From JABFRZ01 sp964631945 (GTDB lineage Bacteria; Planctomycetota; UBA1135; GCA-002686595): a stretch of DNA of 64,000 nucleotides. Below the pieces are notes generated by a model. It was not told where the DNA came from, made no database searches, and worked only from the letters and a program-made list of their open reading frames with translations. Made by a program: the position numbers and the translations under genes. The stretch covers positions 1 through 64,000 of the forward strand of contig CAZWAY010000002.1 of NCBI GenBank assembly GCA_964631945.1. Reading direction: 5' to 3'. Shown here one piece after another: positions 44,666 to 56,525 of the stretch (its first letter is position 1; every line of letters begins with the position of its first letter).

Positions 44666-45973
44666 ATGTCCAGACCCGTGACGAAGCGAGTTCTCGGCTC
44701 GCTGCGGCGCCTCGTGCGCCGGCGCCGTGCTCCCAATCCCAGTCAGCAGGAATGGCTGCGGCTGATCCTGCTCGTGCGCCGCCTGCAGCACGGGCAGCTC
44801 GCGTTCGTGCAGCGCCTGGACGAGATCCGCGCGCTGACCGGCGTGATGGGTTCGTTCCGCTCGGACTTCGGCGCGCTGCACGAGCAACTCGGCGCGGCGC
44901 GCCTCTCGGCGGGCGAGCTCGAGCGCGGGCTGTCGGAGCGCCTGGGCCGGCTCGACGGACTGCCCGATCCCGTCGCCGAGCGCGCCGACGTCGACCGGCG
45001 CCTGGCGCGCCTGGACGGACTCGCCGGGCGACTCGAGACCCTCGCGCTGCAGGCGCCCGCGAGGAGTTCCCAGGCTTCGCTCGAGCAGGAAGCGCTGCTT
45101 GCGCGTCTGGGCGAGATCGCGACGCAGCTCGAGGCCACGCGTGAGTCCGAGCGAGCGGTGGGTGGCCAGGACGAGCTGGCGCGGCTCTACGAGCGCATCC
45201 AGGAGCTGGCCGAGAGCCTGAGCGCGGGCCCGCGCGGAGGCGCGCCGGGCGGAGACGAGGCAGCGGACCGAGCGCTGTCCGAGGCCACCACGGCCGAGCT
45301 CGCGGCCCACGTCGAACGCCTGGGCGAGCAGCTCGAGACGCTCGATTGCACCGTGCAGTCGCTCGGCACCGGCGACAGCCTGCAGCTCTTGGGCGAGACG
45401 CTCACGCGTCTGGAGAAGCTGGCCCGGCGCTTCGAGCGCAAGAGCGGCGAGCTGCGCGCGGGCGCGCTGGCCTCGGGCGAGCTGGCCGCCTTGCTGGCGC
45501 GCTTCGAGACCCTGGCCGAGCGCCTGGAGCAGGCGCCCGTGGCCCTGCCCGAGCTCCCGCCCGACACGTTCGCGGGCGGACTCGACGCCGAGGGCACGCA
45601 GCGCGAGCTCGAGGGGCTGCGCGCGGCGATCCTGTGCGAGCAGGAGTCGCGCCGCAAGGGCGACGACGAGCTGGCGAGCCTGCGCGAGAAGCTGCGCGCC
45701 TCGGAGCTCGCGCGGATGGAGCTCGAGACGCGGCACGCCACCGAGATGACACAGATGGCCGACCACGTCCAGCGCCAGCTGCAGCGCGTCGAGGACGACC
45801 TGAAGAAGAAGAAGCGCGGCCTGGCCGAGCTCACGCAGCAGAACATCGTCCTGCAGACGCAGCTCACGCGCCTGCAGGGCAGCGCGCCTGCTCCCGAGCC
45901 GCCTCCGGCGCTGCCGAGCAGCACCACGATCTCGCGCCGCAAGGCGGAGAAGCCGGCGCCCGAGGGCGACTAG
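44666..45973 (+). CDS. coiled-coil protein of unknown function
   Basis: 435 residues from the ATG at 44666; a GTG at 44633 is an alternative. The protein is almost entirely alpha-helical, Glu/Arg/Leu-rich heptad sequence with LVRRLQHGQLAFVQRLDEI, ESERAVGGQDELARLYERIQ and QRQLQRVEDDLKKKKRGLAE. No membrane segment or signal is present. It should be a structural or scaffold protein; the exact role is unknown. It converges on etfA with a hairpin between. Confidence 0.7.
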   Translation: MSRPVTKRVLGSLRRLVRRRRAPNPSQQEWLRLILLVRRLQHGQLAFVQRLDEIRALTGVMGSFRSDFGALHEQLGAARLSAGELERGLSERLGRLDGLPDPVAERADVDRRLARLDGLAGRLETLALQAPARSSQASLEQEALLARLGEIATQLEATRESERAVGGQDELARLYERIQELAESLSAGPRGGAPGGDEAADRALSEATTAELAAHVERLGEQLETLDCTVQSLGTGDSLQLLGETLTRLEKLARRFERKSGELRAGALASGELAALLARFETLAERLEQAPVALPELPPDTFAGGLDAEGTQRELEGLRAAILCEQESRRKGDDELASLREKLRASELARMELETRHATEMTQMADHVQRQLQRVEDDLKKKKRGLAELTQQNIVLQTQLTRLQGSAPAPEPPPALPSSTTISRRKAEKPAPEGD

Positions 45974-46006
45974 GGTCGGAGCCGAGCGAACCGCTCCGCT
46001 AGCCCT
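45972..46006. terminator. hairpin between convergent genes
   Basis: AGGG and GGAGC (45972-45982) pair with GCTCC and CCCT (45993-46006) around a short loop. The 26-bp space lies between two converging stop codons. There is no U-tract; termination on both strands is plausible from position. Confidence 0.4.
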
Positions 46007-46952
46007 GCGCCTTGATCTTGCGCACGGCCGCGGCCAGCGCGGGCACGACCTCGAAGGCGTCGCCGACGATGCCGTAGTCGGCCAGCTTGAAGATCGGCGC
46101 CTCGGGATCCTTGTTGATCGCGACGATCACCTTGGAGGTCTTCATGCCCGCCAGGTGCTGGATCGCGCCCGAGATGCCGACCGCGACGTAGAGCTGCGGG
46201 CTGACGGTCTTGCCGGTCTGGCCGACCTGCTCGGCGTGGGGACGCCAGCCGGCGTCCACCACGGCGCGCGAGGCGCCCACCGCGGCGTTGCCGAAGGCCG
46301 CGGCCAGCTCCTCGATCAGCGCGAAGTGCGGCGCCTCCTTGAGGCCGCGGCCGCCCGAGACGACCACCGGGGCCTCGGCCACGTCGAGCTTGCCGCCCGC
46401 GCGCGCCTCGACCTTGGCGAGCACGGCCTTGCCCGCGCCGAGCGTGGCGCCGGTCGCGACCTCGGCCGTGCCGCCGCCCTCGCGCACGGGGAAGACGTTG
46501 CGGCGCAGCGTCGCGCACAGGACCGGCGCACTGGTGCGCAGCGTGGCGTCCAGCTTGCCGGCCAGCCACGGACGCGTGACCGCCAGGCGCTCGCCCGCGC
46601 TGGTCAGCGCGGTGCAGTCGCTGAAGAGCGTGCAGTCCAGCAGGGCCGCCACGCGCGGCGCCACGTCGCGCCCGGTGGAGGTGGCCGAGGCCAGGAAGGC
46701 CACCGCCTTGTGCTCCTTCACGAGCGCGGCGAGCCCGTGCGCGGCCGCATCCGGGCTCCAGGCCGTTCCAGGCAGCACCACCGCGCGCGCCGCGCCGTGC
46801 GGACCGCACTTCGGCGCCGCCTCGGCCGCGCCCGGCCCGCACAGGACGGCCACGACGCTCGCGCCGAGCGCGCTCGCTCCGCCCAGGACCTCGAGGCTGC
46901 CGCGGCGCGGCGCACCGTTCGCATGTTCGACGAAGACGACGATGGTGGTCAT
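45999..46952 (-). CDS. etfA: electron transfer flavoprotein subunit alpha
   Basis: 317 residues. The C-terminal FAD-binding segment is clear: VVVSGGRGLKEAP, ASRAVVDAGWRPHAEQVGQT, GKTVSPQLYVAVGISGAIQH and VIVAINKDPEAPIFKLADYG. It pairs with EtfB, 10 bp upstream, to carry electrons from acyl-CoA dehydrogenases to ETF:quinone oxidoreductase. Both subunits are present in normal order etfB-etfA. Confidence 0.95.
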   Translation of the reverse strand: MTTIVVFVEHANGAPRRGSLEVLGGASALGASVVAVLCGPGAAEAAPKCGPHGAARAVVLPGTAWSPDAAAHGLAALVKEHKAVAFLASATSTGRDVAPRVAALLDCTLFSDCTALTSAGERLAVTRPWLAGKLDATLRTSAPVLCATLRRNVFPVREGGGTAEVATGATLGAGKAVLAKVEARAGGKLDVAEAPVVVSGGRGLKEAPHFALIEELAAAFGNAAVGASRAVVDAGWRPHAEQVGQTGKTVSPQLYVAVGISGAIQHLAGMKTSKVIVAINKDPEAPIFKLADYGIVGDAFEVVPALAAAVRKIKAQG

Positions 46953-46962
46953 GGGCGGGTTC

Positions 46963-47715
46963 CTAGAGGATCTTGGCTTCGTTGCGCAGCGCGTCGATCA
47001 GCGCGGGCACGGCGGCCGCGCCCTCGCCCACGATCCGGCCCGCCTTGCGCGCCGGCGGCAGCGCGAGCGCGACGATCTCGACCTGCGCGGCGCTCGGCGG
47101 ACACGGGCTCTCCTCGACCGGCTTCTTCTTGGCGGCCATGATGCCCTTGAGCCCGGCGTAGCGCGGCTCGTTCAGGTCCTTCTGGCACGTCAGCACGGCC
47201 GGCAGTCCGAAGGTGAAGGTCTCCAGGCCGCCGTCGGCCTCGCGCTTGGCCGTGCCCTGGCTGGCCTCGAGCTCGAGCGCGACCACGTCGGTGACGCAGG
47301 CCCAGCCCAAGAGCGTCGCCAGCATCGGGCCGACCGCCGCGTTGTCGCGGTCGGTGGCCACGCGCCCGAGCAGCACCAGGTCGGCGCCGAGCTCCTTGAT
47401 CTTGGCGGCCAGCGTCTTGGCGGTCGCGAGCGGATCGCGCCCGGCCCAGTTCGCGTCCACCAGGATCACGCCCTTGTCGGCGCCCTTGGCCAGCGCCTCG
47501 CGCACCTCCTTGGAGGCCTCGGCCGGTCCGATCGTGAGCACGCTCACCTCGCCGCCGTGCTTCTCCTTCTGCTGGATGGCCTCCTCGACCGCGATCTCGT
47601 CGTAGAACGAGGTCATGTACTGGACCCCGGCCACGTCGAGGCTCTTGCCGTCGGCGGCCACGCGCGGCTGCAGGTCCGTGGTCGGCACGCGCTTGATGCA
47701 GGCGATGATCTTCAT
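46963..47715 (-). CDS. etfB: electron transfer flavoprotein subunit beta
   Basis: 250 residues with the typical start MKIIACIKRVPTTDLQPRVA. NPYDEIAVEEA-type motif appears as TSFYDEIAVEEAIQQKE; AMP/partner-binding region as LGRVATDRDNAAVGPMLATL. The C-terminus has LKGIMAAKKKPVEE, the usual KAKKKP stretch. The Etf heterodimer feeds fatty-acid oxidation electrons to the respiratory chain. Confidence 0.95.
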   Translation of the reverse strand: MKIIACIKRVPTTDLQPRVAADGKSLDVAGVQYMTSFYDEIAVEEAIQQKEKHGGEVSVLTIGPAEASKEVREALAKGADKGVILVDANWAGRDPLATAKTLAAKIKELGADLVLLGRVATDRDNAAVGPMLATLLGWACVTDVVALELEASQGTAKREADGGLETFTFGLPAVLTCQKDLNEPRYAGLKGIMAAKKKPVEESPCPPSAAQVEIVALALPPARKAGRIVGEGAAAVPALIDALRNEAKIL

Positions 47716-47807
47716 GCGGGGGGTCGCGCTCCAAAAAGGGGCAGGGAAGATACCGCCTCGGCCGCGCTCGGGCCACCCGTCTTCCGCGCCGGCGCCGGTC
47801 CGAGCGG

Positions 47808-48605
47808 CTACGGTTCGGCCAGGCCGCGCTCTTCCTCGGCCGTGACCCCGCGGCGCACCTTCGCGTCGAAGCTGTGGCCGAGGTAGACCTCGCGCACCTT
47901 GGGGTCCTCGACCAGCTGTGCGGCCGTGCCTTCGCGCAGGATGCGGCCCTGGTGGATGATGTAGGCGCGATCGGTCGATTGCAGCGTCTCGCGCACGTTG
48001 TGGTCGGTGATCAGGATCCCGAGGTTGCGCTGGCGCAGGCGCCCGATCAGCGTCTGGATCTCCTCGACCGCGATCGGATCGACGCCCGCGAAGGGCTCGT
48101 CGAGCAGCAGGATCGAGGGATCGCTGGCGAGCGCGCGCGCGATCTCCAGCCGGCGGCGCTCGCCGCCCGAGAGCGTGTCCGCCAGGTTGTCCCGCAGGTG
48201 TCCGAGGTCGAGCTCGGCCAGGAGCTCGTCGGCGCGCGCATGGCGCGCGCGGCGCGCGAGCGGCATGGCCTCGAGCACCGCCAGCAGGTTGTGGCGCACG
48301 TTCATGCGCCGGAAGATGCTGGGTTCCTGGGGCAGGTAGCCCATCCCCAGGCGCGCGCGCTTGAACATCGGCAGGCGTGAACACTCCCGACCCTCCAGCA
48401 GGACCTCGCCCGCGTCGGGGGGCGTGAGCCCGACCGTCATGCGGAAGCTGGTGGTCTTGCCGGCCCCGTTCGGCCCCAGCAGGCCCACGATCTCGCCCCG
48501 GTCCACGTGGAACGAGACCCCGTTCACGACCCGCCGGCCGCGGTAGGCCTTGACCAGGTTGCGGGCCTCGAGCAGGGCGCCCGGCGAGGGGGGATCTTGG
48601 GGCAT
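47808..48605 (-). CDS. lptB: lipopolysaccharide export ABC transporter ATPase
   Basis: 265 residues. Walker A GLLGPNGAGKTTSF, Q-loop YLPQEPSIFRRM, signature TLSGGERRRLEIARAL, Walker B ILLLDEPFAGVDP and switch His TDHNVRETL are all present. The YLPQEPSIFRRMNV and FAGVDPIAVEEI form is that of LptB, which drives lipid-A export with LptFG. No lptC/A or rpoN gene lies beside it. Its presence supports an LPS-bearing outer membrane. Confidence 0.92.
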   Translation of the reverse strand: MPQDPPSPGALLEARNLVKAYRGRRVVNGVSFHVDRGEIVGLLGPNGAGKTTSFRMTVGLTPPDAGEVLLEGRECSRLPMFKRARLGMGYLPQEPSIFRRMNVRHNLLAVLEAMPLARRARHARADELLAELDLGHLRDNLADTLSGGERRRLEIARALASDPSILLLDEPFAGVDPIAVEEIQTLIGRLRQRNLGILITDHNVRETLQSTDRAYIIHQGRILREGTAAQLVEDPKVREVYLGHSFDAKVRRGVTAEEERGLAEP

Positions 48606-48959
48606 CGGCAGAGTCTAGGAAGGCGGGCCCGCCGCAGCCCGCCCCGGGATCGCGCTCGTGAAGACCCGCGGCCGGGACGGGTTGGCCTCCCGAGCCGCTC
48701 CGGGGCTGTGCACAACTTGTGGAGGAGTCGCTTCGGGCTCCGCGCGCCGCTCGTCGCCAGGCGCGCGGCGGGCTGCGCCGCGGCCCGCGTTTCCGACCTC
48801 AATCGCCGCCACAAGTGCCAGTGCGGAAAGGGATTGATGGCTTTGCAACGCGTTCACGCTCGGGTCGGGGTCGGTGTGGAGAGCGGGGCCGGGCCCGGCC
48901 GACTGCGGGCGTCCCCCGGTCCACCCCCGGGTGGAAAACGGATTTCGTTGGCGGGCGGC
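48606..48959. other. intergenic region upstream of lptB
   Basis: About 350 bp without a credible coding region. An 8-bp inverted pair ACTTGTGG (48715-48722) and CCACAAGT (48809-48816) is visible. A weak TGTGCACA palindrome occurs near 48710. No tRNA-like cloverleaf or terminator was recognised; it should carry the promoter of lptB. Confidence 0.4.
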
Positions 48960-50363
48960 CTAGCGCAGCCAGCCGACGCGCCAGAGGCCCTCGAGCGGCC
49001 AGATCGGCCAGAAGATCGCCCAGGCGCGCCCCACGATCAGCTCGCGCGGGACGAGCGGCTCGTTGCCCGGGAGGGTGGGCGAGCGCGGCTCGACCGCGGC
49101 GCGGTCGATCCAGTGGATCTCGCCCCAGTGGTCGCGGATGCGGATGGCCGCCGAGCGGTCGGGGAGGGCCAGCGGCAGCGGGTTCTCGCCGGGACGGTAG
49201 TTCCCGCGCGCGGCGATCACCTCGCCCGCGGGGTCGGTGCGATAGGCGTAGGTCTGGGCCTTCCACAGGCGGCTGTCGGCCGAGTCCTGGGTGTTGTCCC
49301 CCAGCATGACGTAGTGCCCGGGCGGGATCGTGACCGTCCACGCGGTGCGGTTCTCGGGCACGGTGTAGTAGACGTCGCGCGCGACCGACAGCTCGGCGAA
49401 GTCCGCGCCCGCGCCCGCGACCGCCAGGGTGAGCGAGGCTTCCTGGCGCGCGCTGGGCTCGATCTCCGCCGTGAGCCGTTCCTGGCCGTCGAGCGCGAGC
49501 GCCAGCCGGTCGTCGAGGTTCTCGAGCGCGAACGCGACGCGCGCGTCGGCCGTGAGCCGGAAGCGTGGGCCGCGCTCGATGCGCTCGCTGGACGTGGCCG
49601 AGTCGCGGATGCGCAGGGTGAGCTCGGCCTCGGCGGGCGCGCCCGGTCCGGGCAGCGTGAACTCGTAGACGCGCTGGCCCTCGCTCAGCTCGAAGGTGAT
49701 CGCCGTGGTGCCCGCCAGCGCCGTGAGCTCGCCCTCCAGGCGCAGGTCGCCGACGGCGTTGCCGGTCTCGGCCATCATCGGCGTCGCGATCTTGCCCGCC
49801 AGCGCGAGCGGATAGCCGTCCTGGTAGTCGTCGCGGATCGGACCGCCGCCCTCGCGGAAGCGCGCCGCGCCGTCGCCGCGCGCGCGGATGTCCTCGCGCG
49901 AGAGCTCCCACTGCTTGCCGCCGCGCACGACGCTCCAGTCGGGCATGCGCGCGTCGCGTCGCAGCCTGCGCCACATCTCGCGCTGCACCGGCGCGGGCCG
50001 GCGCAGGTTGCGCCACGCCGCGTTCTCGTCGGCGCGCGTCCACAGGTCGCCGTTCTCGATCTTGAGCTGCTCGCCGGGCATGCCCACCAGGCGCTTGACC
50101 ATGATGCGCGAGCGCTCGAGCGGGTGCTTGAAGACCACGATCTCGAAGCGCTCGGGATCGCGGAAGCGGAAGGAGAGCTTGTCGACCACGGTGCGGTCGA
50201 ACACGCCCGTCTCGGGGTTGCCCATCAGCGTGGGCTGCATCGAGCCGCTCGGGATCTTGCTGATCTCCAGCACGAAGTACTTGAAGAGCAGCGCCACCAC
50301 GATGGCCATCACGAGGGCCTCGAGGTTCTCGCGCCAGCGCTGGGGGGGCTTGCCGGTGCTCAT
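48960..50363 (-). CDS. lepB: signal peptidase I with a large insert (first paralogue)
   Basis: 467 residues. A membrane anchor (ALVMAIVVALLFKYFVLEI) leads to the nucleophile Ser41 in IPSGSMQPTL and the general base Lys90 in IMVKRLVGMPGE; Box E is YVMLGDNTQDSADSRLW. A roughly 250-residue insert lies between the Lys box and Box E and contains a beta-sandwich with FRLTADARVAFALENLDDRL. Typical enzymes are 250-330 residues long. It lies 40 bp after the second lepB gene and probably shares its operon. Confidence 0.92.
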   Translation of the reverse strand: MSTGKPPQRWRENLEALVMAIVVALLFKYFVLEISKIPSGSMQPTLMGNPETGVFDRTVVDKLSFRFRDPERFEIVVFKHPLERSRIMVKRLVGMPGEQLKIENGDLWTRADENAAWRNLRRPAPVQREMWRRLRRDARMPDWSVVRGGKQWELSREDIRARGDGAARFREGGGPIRDDYQDGYPLALAGKIATPMMAETGNAVGDLRLEGELTALAGTTAITFELSEGQRVYEFTLPGPGAPAEAELTLRIRDSATSSERIERGPRFRLTADARVAFALENLDDRLALALDGQERLTAEIEPSARQEASLTLAVAGAGADFAELSVARDVYYTVPENRTAWTVTIPPGHYVMLGDNTQDSADSRLWKAQTYAYRTDPAGEVIAARGNYRPGENPLPLALPDRSAAIRIRDHWGEIHWIDRAAVEPRSPTLPGNEPLVPRELIVGRAWAIFWPIWPLEGLWRVGWLR

Positions 50364-50403
50364 GAAGGGAGAAGGAGGCGCAGCGCGCAGGACGCGGGGA
50401 TGC

Positions 50404-51788
50404 CTAGTTGACCCACTTCAGGCGCCAGATGCCACGGAGCGGGTCGAGCGGCCAGAAGACCGCCAGGGCCTTGCCCTGGATCAGCTCGCGCGGCACGAAG
50501 GGCGCGAGCTCGGGCGCGAGCCGTCGGGCCTCGCCGGGCGCGAACCAGTGCTTCTCGCCCCATTCGTCCACCAGGTAGGTGAGCGCGTCGTCGGGTCCGC
50601 CCAGTCCCACCGTGCGCGGGTTCTCGCCGTTGCGCGCGTTGCCGCGCACGCGCCGGGGCTCGCCGTCCGCGCCTCCGAGCTGGAACACGGCGTAGGCCCA
50701 CTCGCGGCTGTCGCTCGAGTCCTGGGTGTTGTCGCCCAGCATGTAGTAGCTGCCGGCCGGGACCTCGATCGGGCCGGTGCGCGTCTCGTAGTAGATGTCG
50801 CGCGCGACCATCAGCTGCTCGAGCTCGGCGCCCTCGCCCTCGAGCTCGAGCGTGACGCTCGAGAACTGCTCCTCGGCCGGCTCGATCTCGAGCGCGAGCA
50901 CTTCGCGCCCGTCGAGCTCGAGTGCCAGTCGGTCGTCCAGGTTCTGGGCCGCGAAGCGCACCTCGCGCCCGACCGGCAGGCGGTAGGGCCGGGTGGGCAC
51001 CGCCGCCTCCCCGACCGTCGGGCGCGCCGAGGGGCCGGCGTCGATGCGCGTCCCGGCCGCGTCCGGCGCGGCCGGACCGGCGAGCTCGAAGCGGTAGCGG
51101 CGCTCTCCCTCGCGCAGCTCCAGCGTGAAGCGCTCGGTCCCGGCCAAGGCGCGGATGCAGCCCTCCACGCGCAGGTCGCCGACCTCGTTCTGGCCCGAGT
51201 CGCCGCGGTGCGGCGGCAGCCAGGCGAGCAGCGATTCGGGATAGCCGTCCAGGTACTCGTCGCGGATCGACTCGTGTCCGCCGCGGAAGGCGGCCCGGCC
51301 GGAGCCGTGGGCCACGAGCGTGCGCCCGTGCGCCTCCCAGCGCGAGCTGGCCGGGAGATCGCGCGGGATCCAGCGCGACGGCTCGGCCCCGTCCGTGTCC
51401 AGCTCGCGCCAGTGCTCGCGCATCACGTTCTCCGGCCGGCGCGCGATGCGCCAGTCCTCGCCCGGCGCGCGCCGCCACAGGTCGCCGTGGGCGAAGCGCA
51501 GCTCCTCCGGGCCGACGCCGGCGATGCGCTTGACGAAGTTCTTGGAGCGGTCGAGCGGGTAGCGGAACACCGCCACCTCCCAGCGCCGCGGCGCGCGCAG
51601 CACGTAGCTCAGCTTGTCCACCAGGATGCGGTCGGCGATGGCGGCGCGCTCGTCGCCGATCAGCGTCGGCTGCATCGAGCCGGTGGGGATGCGGTAGGCC
51701 TCCAGCACGAACAGCTTGAGGAACAAGGCCATGGCCACGGCCATGACGATGGCCTCGATGCCTTCGCGCCAGGGCGTGCGCGCGCGCC

Positions 51789-51792
<4 letters not shown>
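50404..51792 (-). CDS. lepB: signal peptidase I with a large insert (second paralogue)
   Basis: 462 residues from a GTG that overlaps the lepA stop (GTGA). Catalytic Ser39 is in YRIPTGSMQPTL, Lys88 in KNFVKRIAGVGPEE, and Box E in YYMLGDNTQDSSDSREW. The same insertion with LPVGREVRFAAQNLDDRL occurs as in its neighbour, so the pair arose by duplication after the insert was gained. lepA-lepB is a classical gene pair; both probably clear leader peptides of the many secreted proteins in this genome, perhaps with different substrate sets. Confidence 0.92.
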
Positions 51793-53600
<1,808 letters not shown>

Positions 53601-53689
53601 GCGGGTGCGCCCGGGGGGGCGAGAGCCGGGCAGTCTAGTCGAACGGGGCGCGGCGGGGGAGACACGCGCCTCGGCGGCCTGGCGTCGCG

Positions 53690-54643
53690 CTAGCCGAGCT
53701 GCGCCGCCACCAGGCGTTCGAGCTTGACGGTGTCGGCCGCGAACTGGCGGATGCCCTCGGAGAGCTTGTCAGACGCCATCGCGTCCTCGTTGTGCAGCCA
53801 GCGGAAGGCGCGCTCGTCGAGCTCGACGCGCGCGTGGGGACTCTTCTTGGCCGCCTCGGGCGTGAGCCGGCGCGGCACGGGCGCGCGCGCGGCCGAGAGC
53901 TCCTCGAGCAGGGCCGGACTGATCGTCAAGAGGTCGCAGCCGGCCAGCGCCAGGACCTCGCCGGTGTTGCGGAAGCTCGCGCCCATGACCTCGGTCGCGT
54001 AGTCGTACTTCTTGAAGTACTCGTAGATGAGCGTGACCGAGACCACGCCCGGGTCCTCGGCCGGCGCGTACTCGCTCTTGCCGCCGTTCTTCTTGTGCCA
54101 GTCCAGGATGCGTCCGACGAAGGGCGAGATCAGCTGCACGCCCGCCTGGGCGCAGGCCACGGCCTGGGCGAACGAGAACAAGAGCGTCAGGTTGCAGCGG
54201 ATGCCTTCCTTGCGCAGCTCGGCCGCGGCCTGGATGCCCTCCCAGGTGGAGGCGATCTTGATCAGCACGCGCTCGCGCGCGATGCCGGCCTTCTCGTAGA
54301 GCGCGATCAGCTCGCGCGCCTTGGCCAGCGTGGCCGGCCGATCGAACGAGAGGCGCGCGTCGACCTCGGTCGAGACGCGCCCCGGCACGATGCGCAGGAT
54401 CTCGAGCCCGAAGGCCACCGCCAGGCGATCGAGGGCCGGCCCGACCTTCGATCCGCTGCTCGCGCGCGCGTCGGCCAGCGTCTTCTCCACCAGTGGGGCG
54501 TACTCCGGCTGGGCGGCGGCCTTGAGCAAGAGGCTCGGGTTGGTGGTCGCGTCGCGCGGCTGGTACTTGCGCATGCTCGCGAAGTCGCCGGTGTCGGCCA
54601 CGACCACGGAGTGTTGCTTGAGGGCGCTGAGCTGGTCGGTCAT
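53690..54643 (-). CDS. tal: transaldolase
   Basis: 317 residues from the ATG at 54643, GGAG at 7-nt spacing. The N-terminal signature DATTNPSLLLKAA, the Schiff-base Lys in RVLIKIASTWEGIQAA and LLFSFAQAVACAQAGV, ISPFVGRILDW are typical of the classical TalB-type family. It transfers dihydroxyacetone between sedoheptulose-7-P and glyceraldehyde-3-P in the pentose phosphate pathway. It is divergent from the HTTM gene. Confidence 0.96.
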   Translation of the reverse strand: MTDQLSALKQHSVVVADTGDFASMRKYQPRDATTNPSLLLKAAAQPEYAPLVEKTLADARASSGSKVGPALDRLAVAFGLEILRIVPGRVSTEVDARLSFDRPATLAKARELIALYEKAGIARERVLIKIASTWEGIQAAAELRKEGIRCNLTLLFSFAQAVACAQAGVQLISPFVGRILDWHKKNGGKSEYAPAEDPGVVSVTLIYEYFKKYDYATEVMGASFRNTGEVLALAGCDLLTISPALLEELSAARAPVPRRLTPEAAKKSPHARVELDERAFRWLHNEDAMASDKLSEGIRQFAADTVKLERLVAAQLG

Positions 54644-54927
54644 GGGAGGGCTCCTGGGTGGACCCGCAGGCTCGCATCGCGACCAGCGCCGTGTCCAGGA
54701 CGCTCCGCGTTCGTCGCGGCCTCCGCCGGCGAGCACGAGCGCCGCACGCGCCGCGCTGCAGAGCCTCGGGCGGCTCTCCCGAGCTTCAAACGCCCTGCGC
54801 GGGCCGCTAGGGTGAGGTGGTCGGGGACGTCGCCCCGTCCCATGGGTTCGGCGCTGCGCGCCGTGAATCCTCGAGACCCGAGCCGAGCGGGGCCCCGCGC
54901 GTGCGAACCACACGACCTGTAGCCCGA

Positions 54928-56502
54928 GTGAGCGCGAGCCCCGCAGCGGGCGCCCCTGTGCGGGCCTGGCGGGAGCGCCTGTTCGCGCCGATCGACTGCG
55001 CCTCGATCGTCTTCTTCCGCGTGGCCTTCGGGGCGCTGATGCTGTGGGAGGTCGGCTACTACGCCTCCCACGGCTACATCGACGAGTTCTGGATCAAGCC
55101 GACCCTGCACTTCAAGTACTACGGCTTCGAGTGGGTCGAGCCGTGGCCCGGGCAGGGCATGCTCTGGCACTTCGCGCTGCTCGGGTTCCTGGCGCTCCTG
55201 ATCCTGTTCGGGGCCGCCTATCGCCTGGCCGCCGCGCTGTTCTGCGTGGGGCTCGGCCACGTCTTCCTGATCGAGCAGGCGCGCTACCTCAACCACTTCT
55301 ATCTCGCCTGCCTGGTGAGCTTCCTGCTCGCCTGCATCCCGGCCCATCGCAGCTTCTCGCTCGACGCGCGCTGGCGCCCGCGCCTGCGCAGCGCGACGGT
55401 TCCGGCCTGGACGCTGCTCCTGCTGCGCGCGCAATTCGGCCTGGTGTACTTCTACGGCGGCGTGGCCAAGCTCAACGGGGACTGGCTGCGGGGCGAGCCG
55501 ATGCGCTACTTCCTGCAGCAGGCCGCCGACCGCCCGCTCATCGGCGCGCTGGTCGACCAGGCCTGGCTGACGTACTTCTTCGCCTACGGCGGGCTACTGC
55601 TCGACCTGGCGGTGGTCCCGCTCCTGTGCTGGAAGCGCACGCGCCTCTGGGCCTTCCTGGTGGCGCTCGCGTTCCACCTCACCAACGCCTGGCTGTTCAC
55701 GCTGGACATCTTCCCGTGGTTCATGATCGCGGCCACGGCCCTGTACTTCCCGCCCGACTGGCCGCGTCGCGCGGTGAGCTGGTTCGTGCCCGGGATGCCG
55801 GCGAGCGCGGACACCTCGGGCCCGCTCGTTCGGCCGCGCTGGCCCGAGCGCGCAATCGTCGCCGCGCTGGGCCTGTACTTCGTGCTCCAGGTGCTCGTGC
55901 CGCTGCGCTCGTTCCTGTACCCGGGCAACGTCCTGTGGAGCAACCAGGGCGAGCGCTTCTCCTGGCGCATGATGCTGCGCGAGAAGCGCGCCGAGACGTG
56001 GTTCGCCGTCGCGAACCTGGACAAGGACCAGCACGTGTTCGTGGATCCGCGCCTGCTGATGTCCGCCGAGCAGGCGCTGGAGATGTACCACGACCCGGCG
56101 GCGTTGCAGGCCTTCGCCACCTCGCTGGCCCGCGACTGGGCCCCGAAGCAAGGCTGGAAGCGCGTCTCGGTCAAGCGCGTGGACTCCTTCCTGCGCTTCA
56201 CGGTGGTGCCCGCGCCGGGCGCGCCGCGTCAGGCGGTGGAGATTCCGCGCTACCTCACGCTGTACCAGCAGGAGAAGATGAGCTGGTACCCCGACTGCAT
56301 GCTGCAGTTCGCGCACCACCTGCGCGACGAGTATCGCGCGCGCGGCTTCCCCGCCGTGCAGGTGTTCGTCGAGGCCTGGATCTCGCTCAACGGGCGCCGG
56401 CACCAGCTGCTGGTGGATCCCGCGCTCGACCTGGCGGCCCAGCCACGCACGCTGGCGCCGGCGAGCTGGATCTTGCCGTTGCGCGAGCCGTTGCGGCGTT
56501 GA
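54928..56502 (+). CDS. HTTM-domain membrane protein (vitamin K-dependent gamma-carboxylase-like)
   Basis: About 524 residues from the GTG at 54928 (GTG 54901 is an alternative). Several membrane segments include FFRVAFGALMLWEVGYYA, LLGFLALLILFGAAYRLAAA, ARYLNHFYLACLVSFLLACI and AYGGLLLDLAVVPLLCW. The NHFYLACL, PAHRSFSLDA and VYFYGGVAKLNGDWL patterns are those of HTTM proteins, homologous to gamma-glutamyl carboxylase. The C-terminal domain is a soluble beta-rich extension. Whether it carboxylates glutamate or something else is unknown. Confidence 0.88.
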   Translation: MSASPAAGAPVRAWRERLFAPIDCASIVFFRVAFGALMLWEVGYYASHGYIDEFWIKPTLHFKYYGFEWVEPWPGQGMLWHFALLGFLALLILFGAAYRLAAALFCVGLGHVFLIEQARYLNHFYLACLVSFLLACIPAHRSFSLDARWRPRLRSATVPAWTLLLLRAQFGLVYFYGGVAKLNGDWLRGEPMRYFLQQAADRPLIGALVDQAWLTYFFAYGGLLLDLAVVPLLCWKRTRLWAFLVALAFHLTNAWLFTLDIFPWFMIAATALYFPPDWPRRAVSWFVPGMPASADTSGPLVRPRWPERAIVAALGLYFVLQVLVPLRSFLYPGNVLWSNQGERFSWRMMLREKRAETWFAVANLDKDQHVFVDPRLLMSAEQALEMYHDPAALQAFATSLARDWAPKQGWKRVSVKRVDSFLRFTVVPAPGAPRQAVEIPRYLTLYQQEKMSWYPDCMLQFAHHLRDEYRARGFPAVQVFVEAWISLNGRRHQLLVDPALDLAAQPRTLAPASWILPLREPLRR

Positions 56503-56525
56503 GGGGCGGAGGAACGGTCCCTGCC

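Noticed and set aside
48700..48830. Possible DnaA box/origin at TGTGCACAACTTGTGGA
   Set aside because: Only one weak match to the DnaA box, no AT-rich stretch and no dnaA/dnaN/gyr genes nearby.
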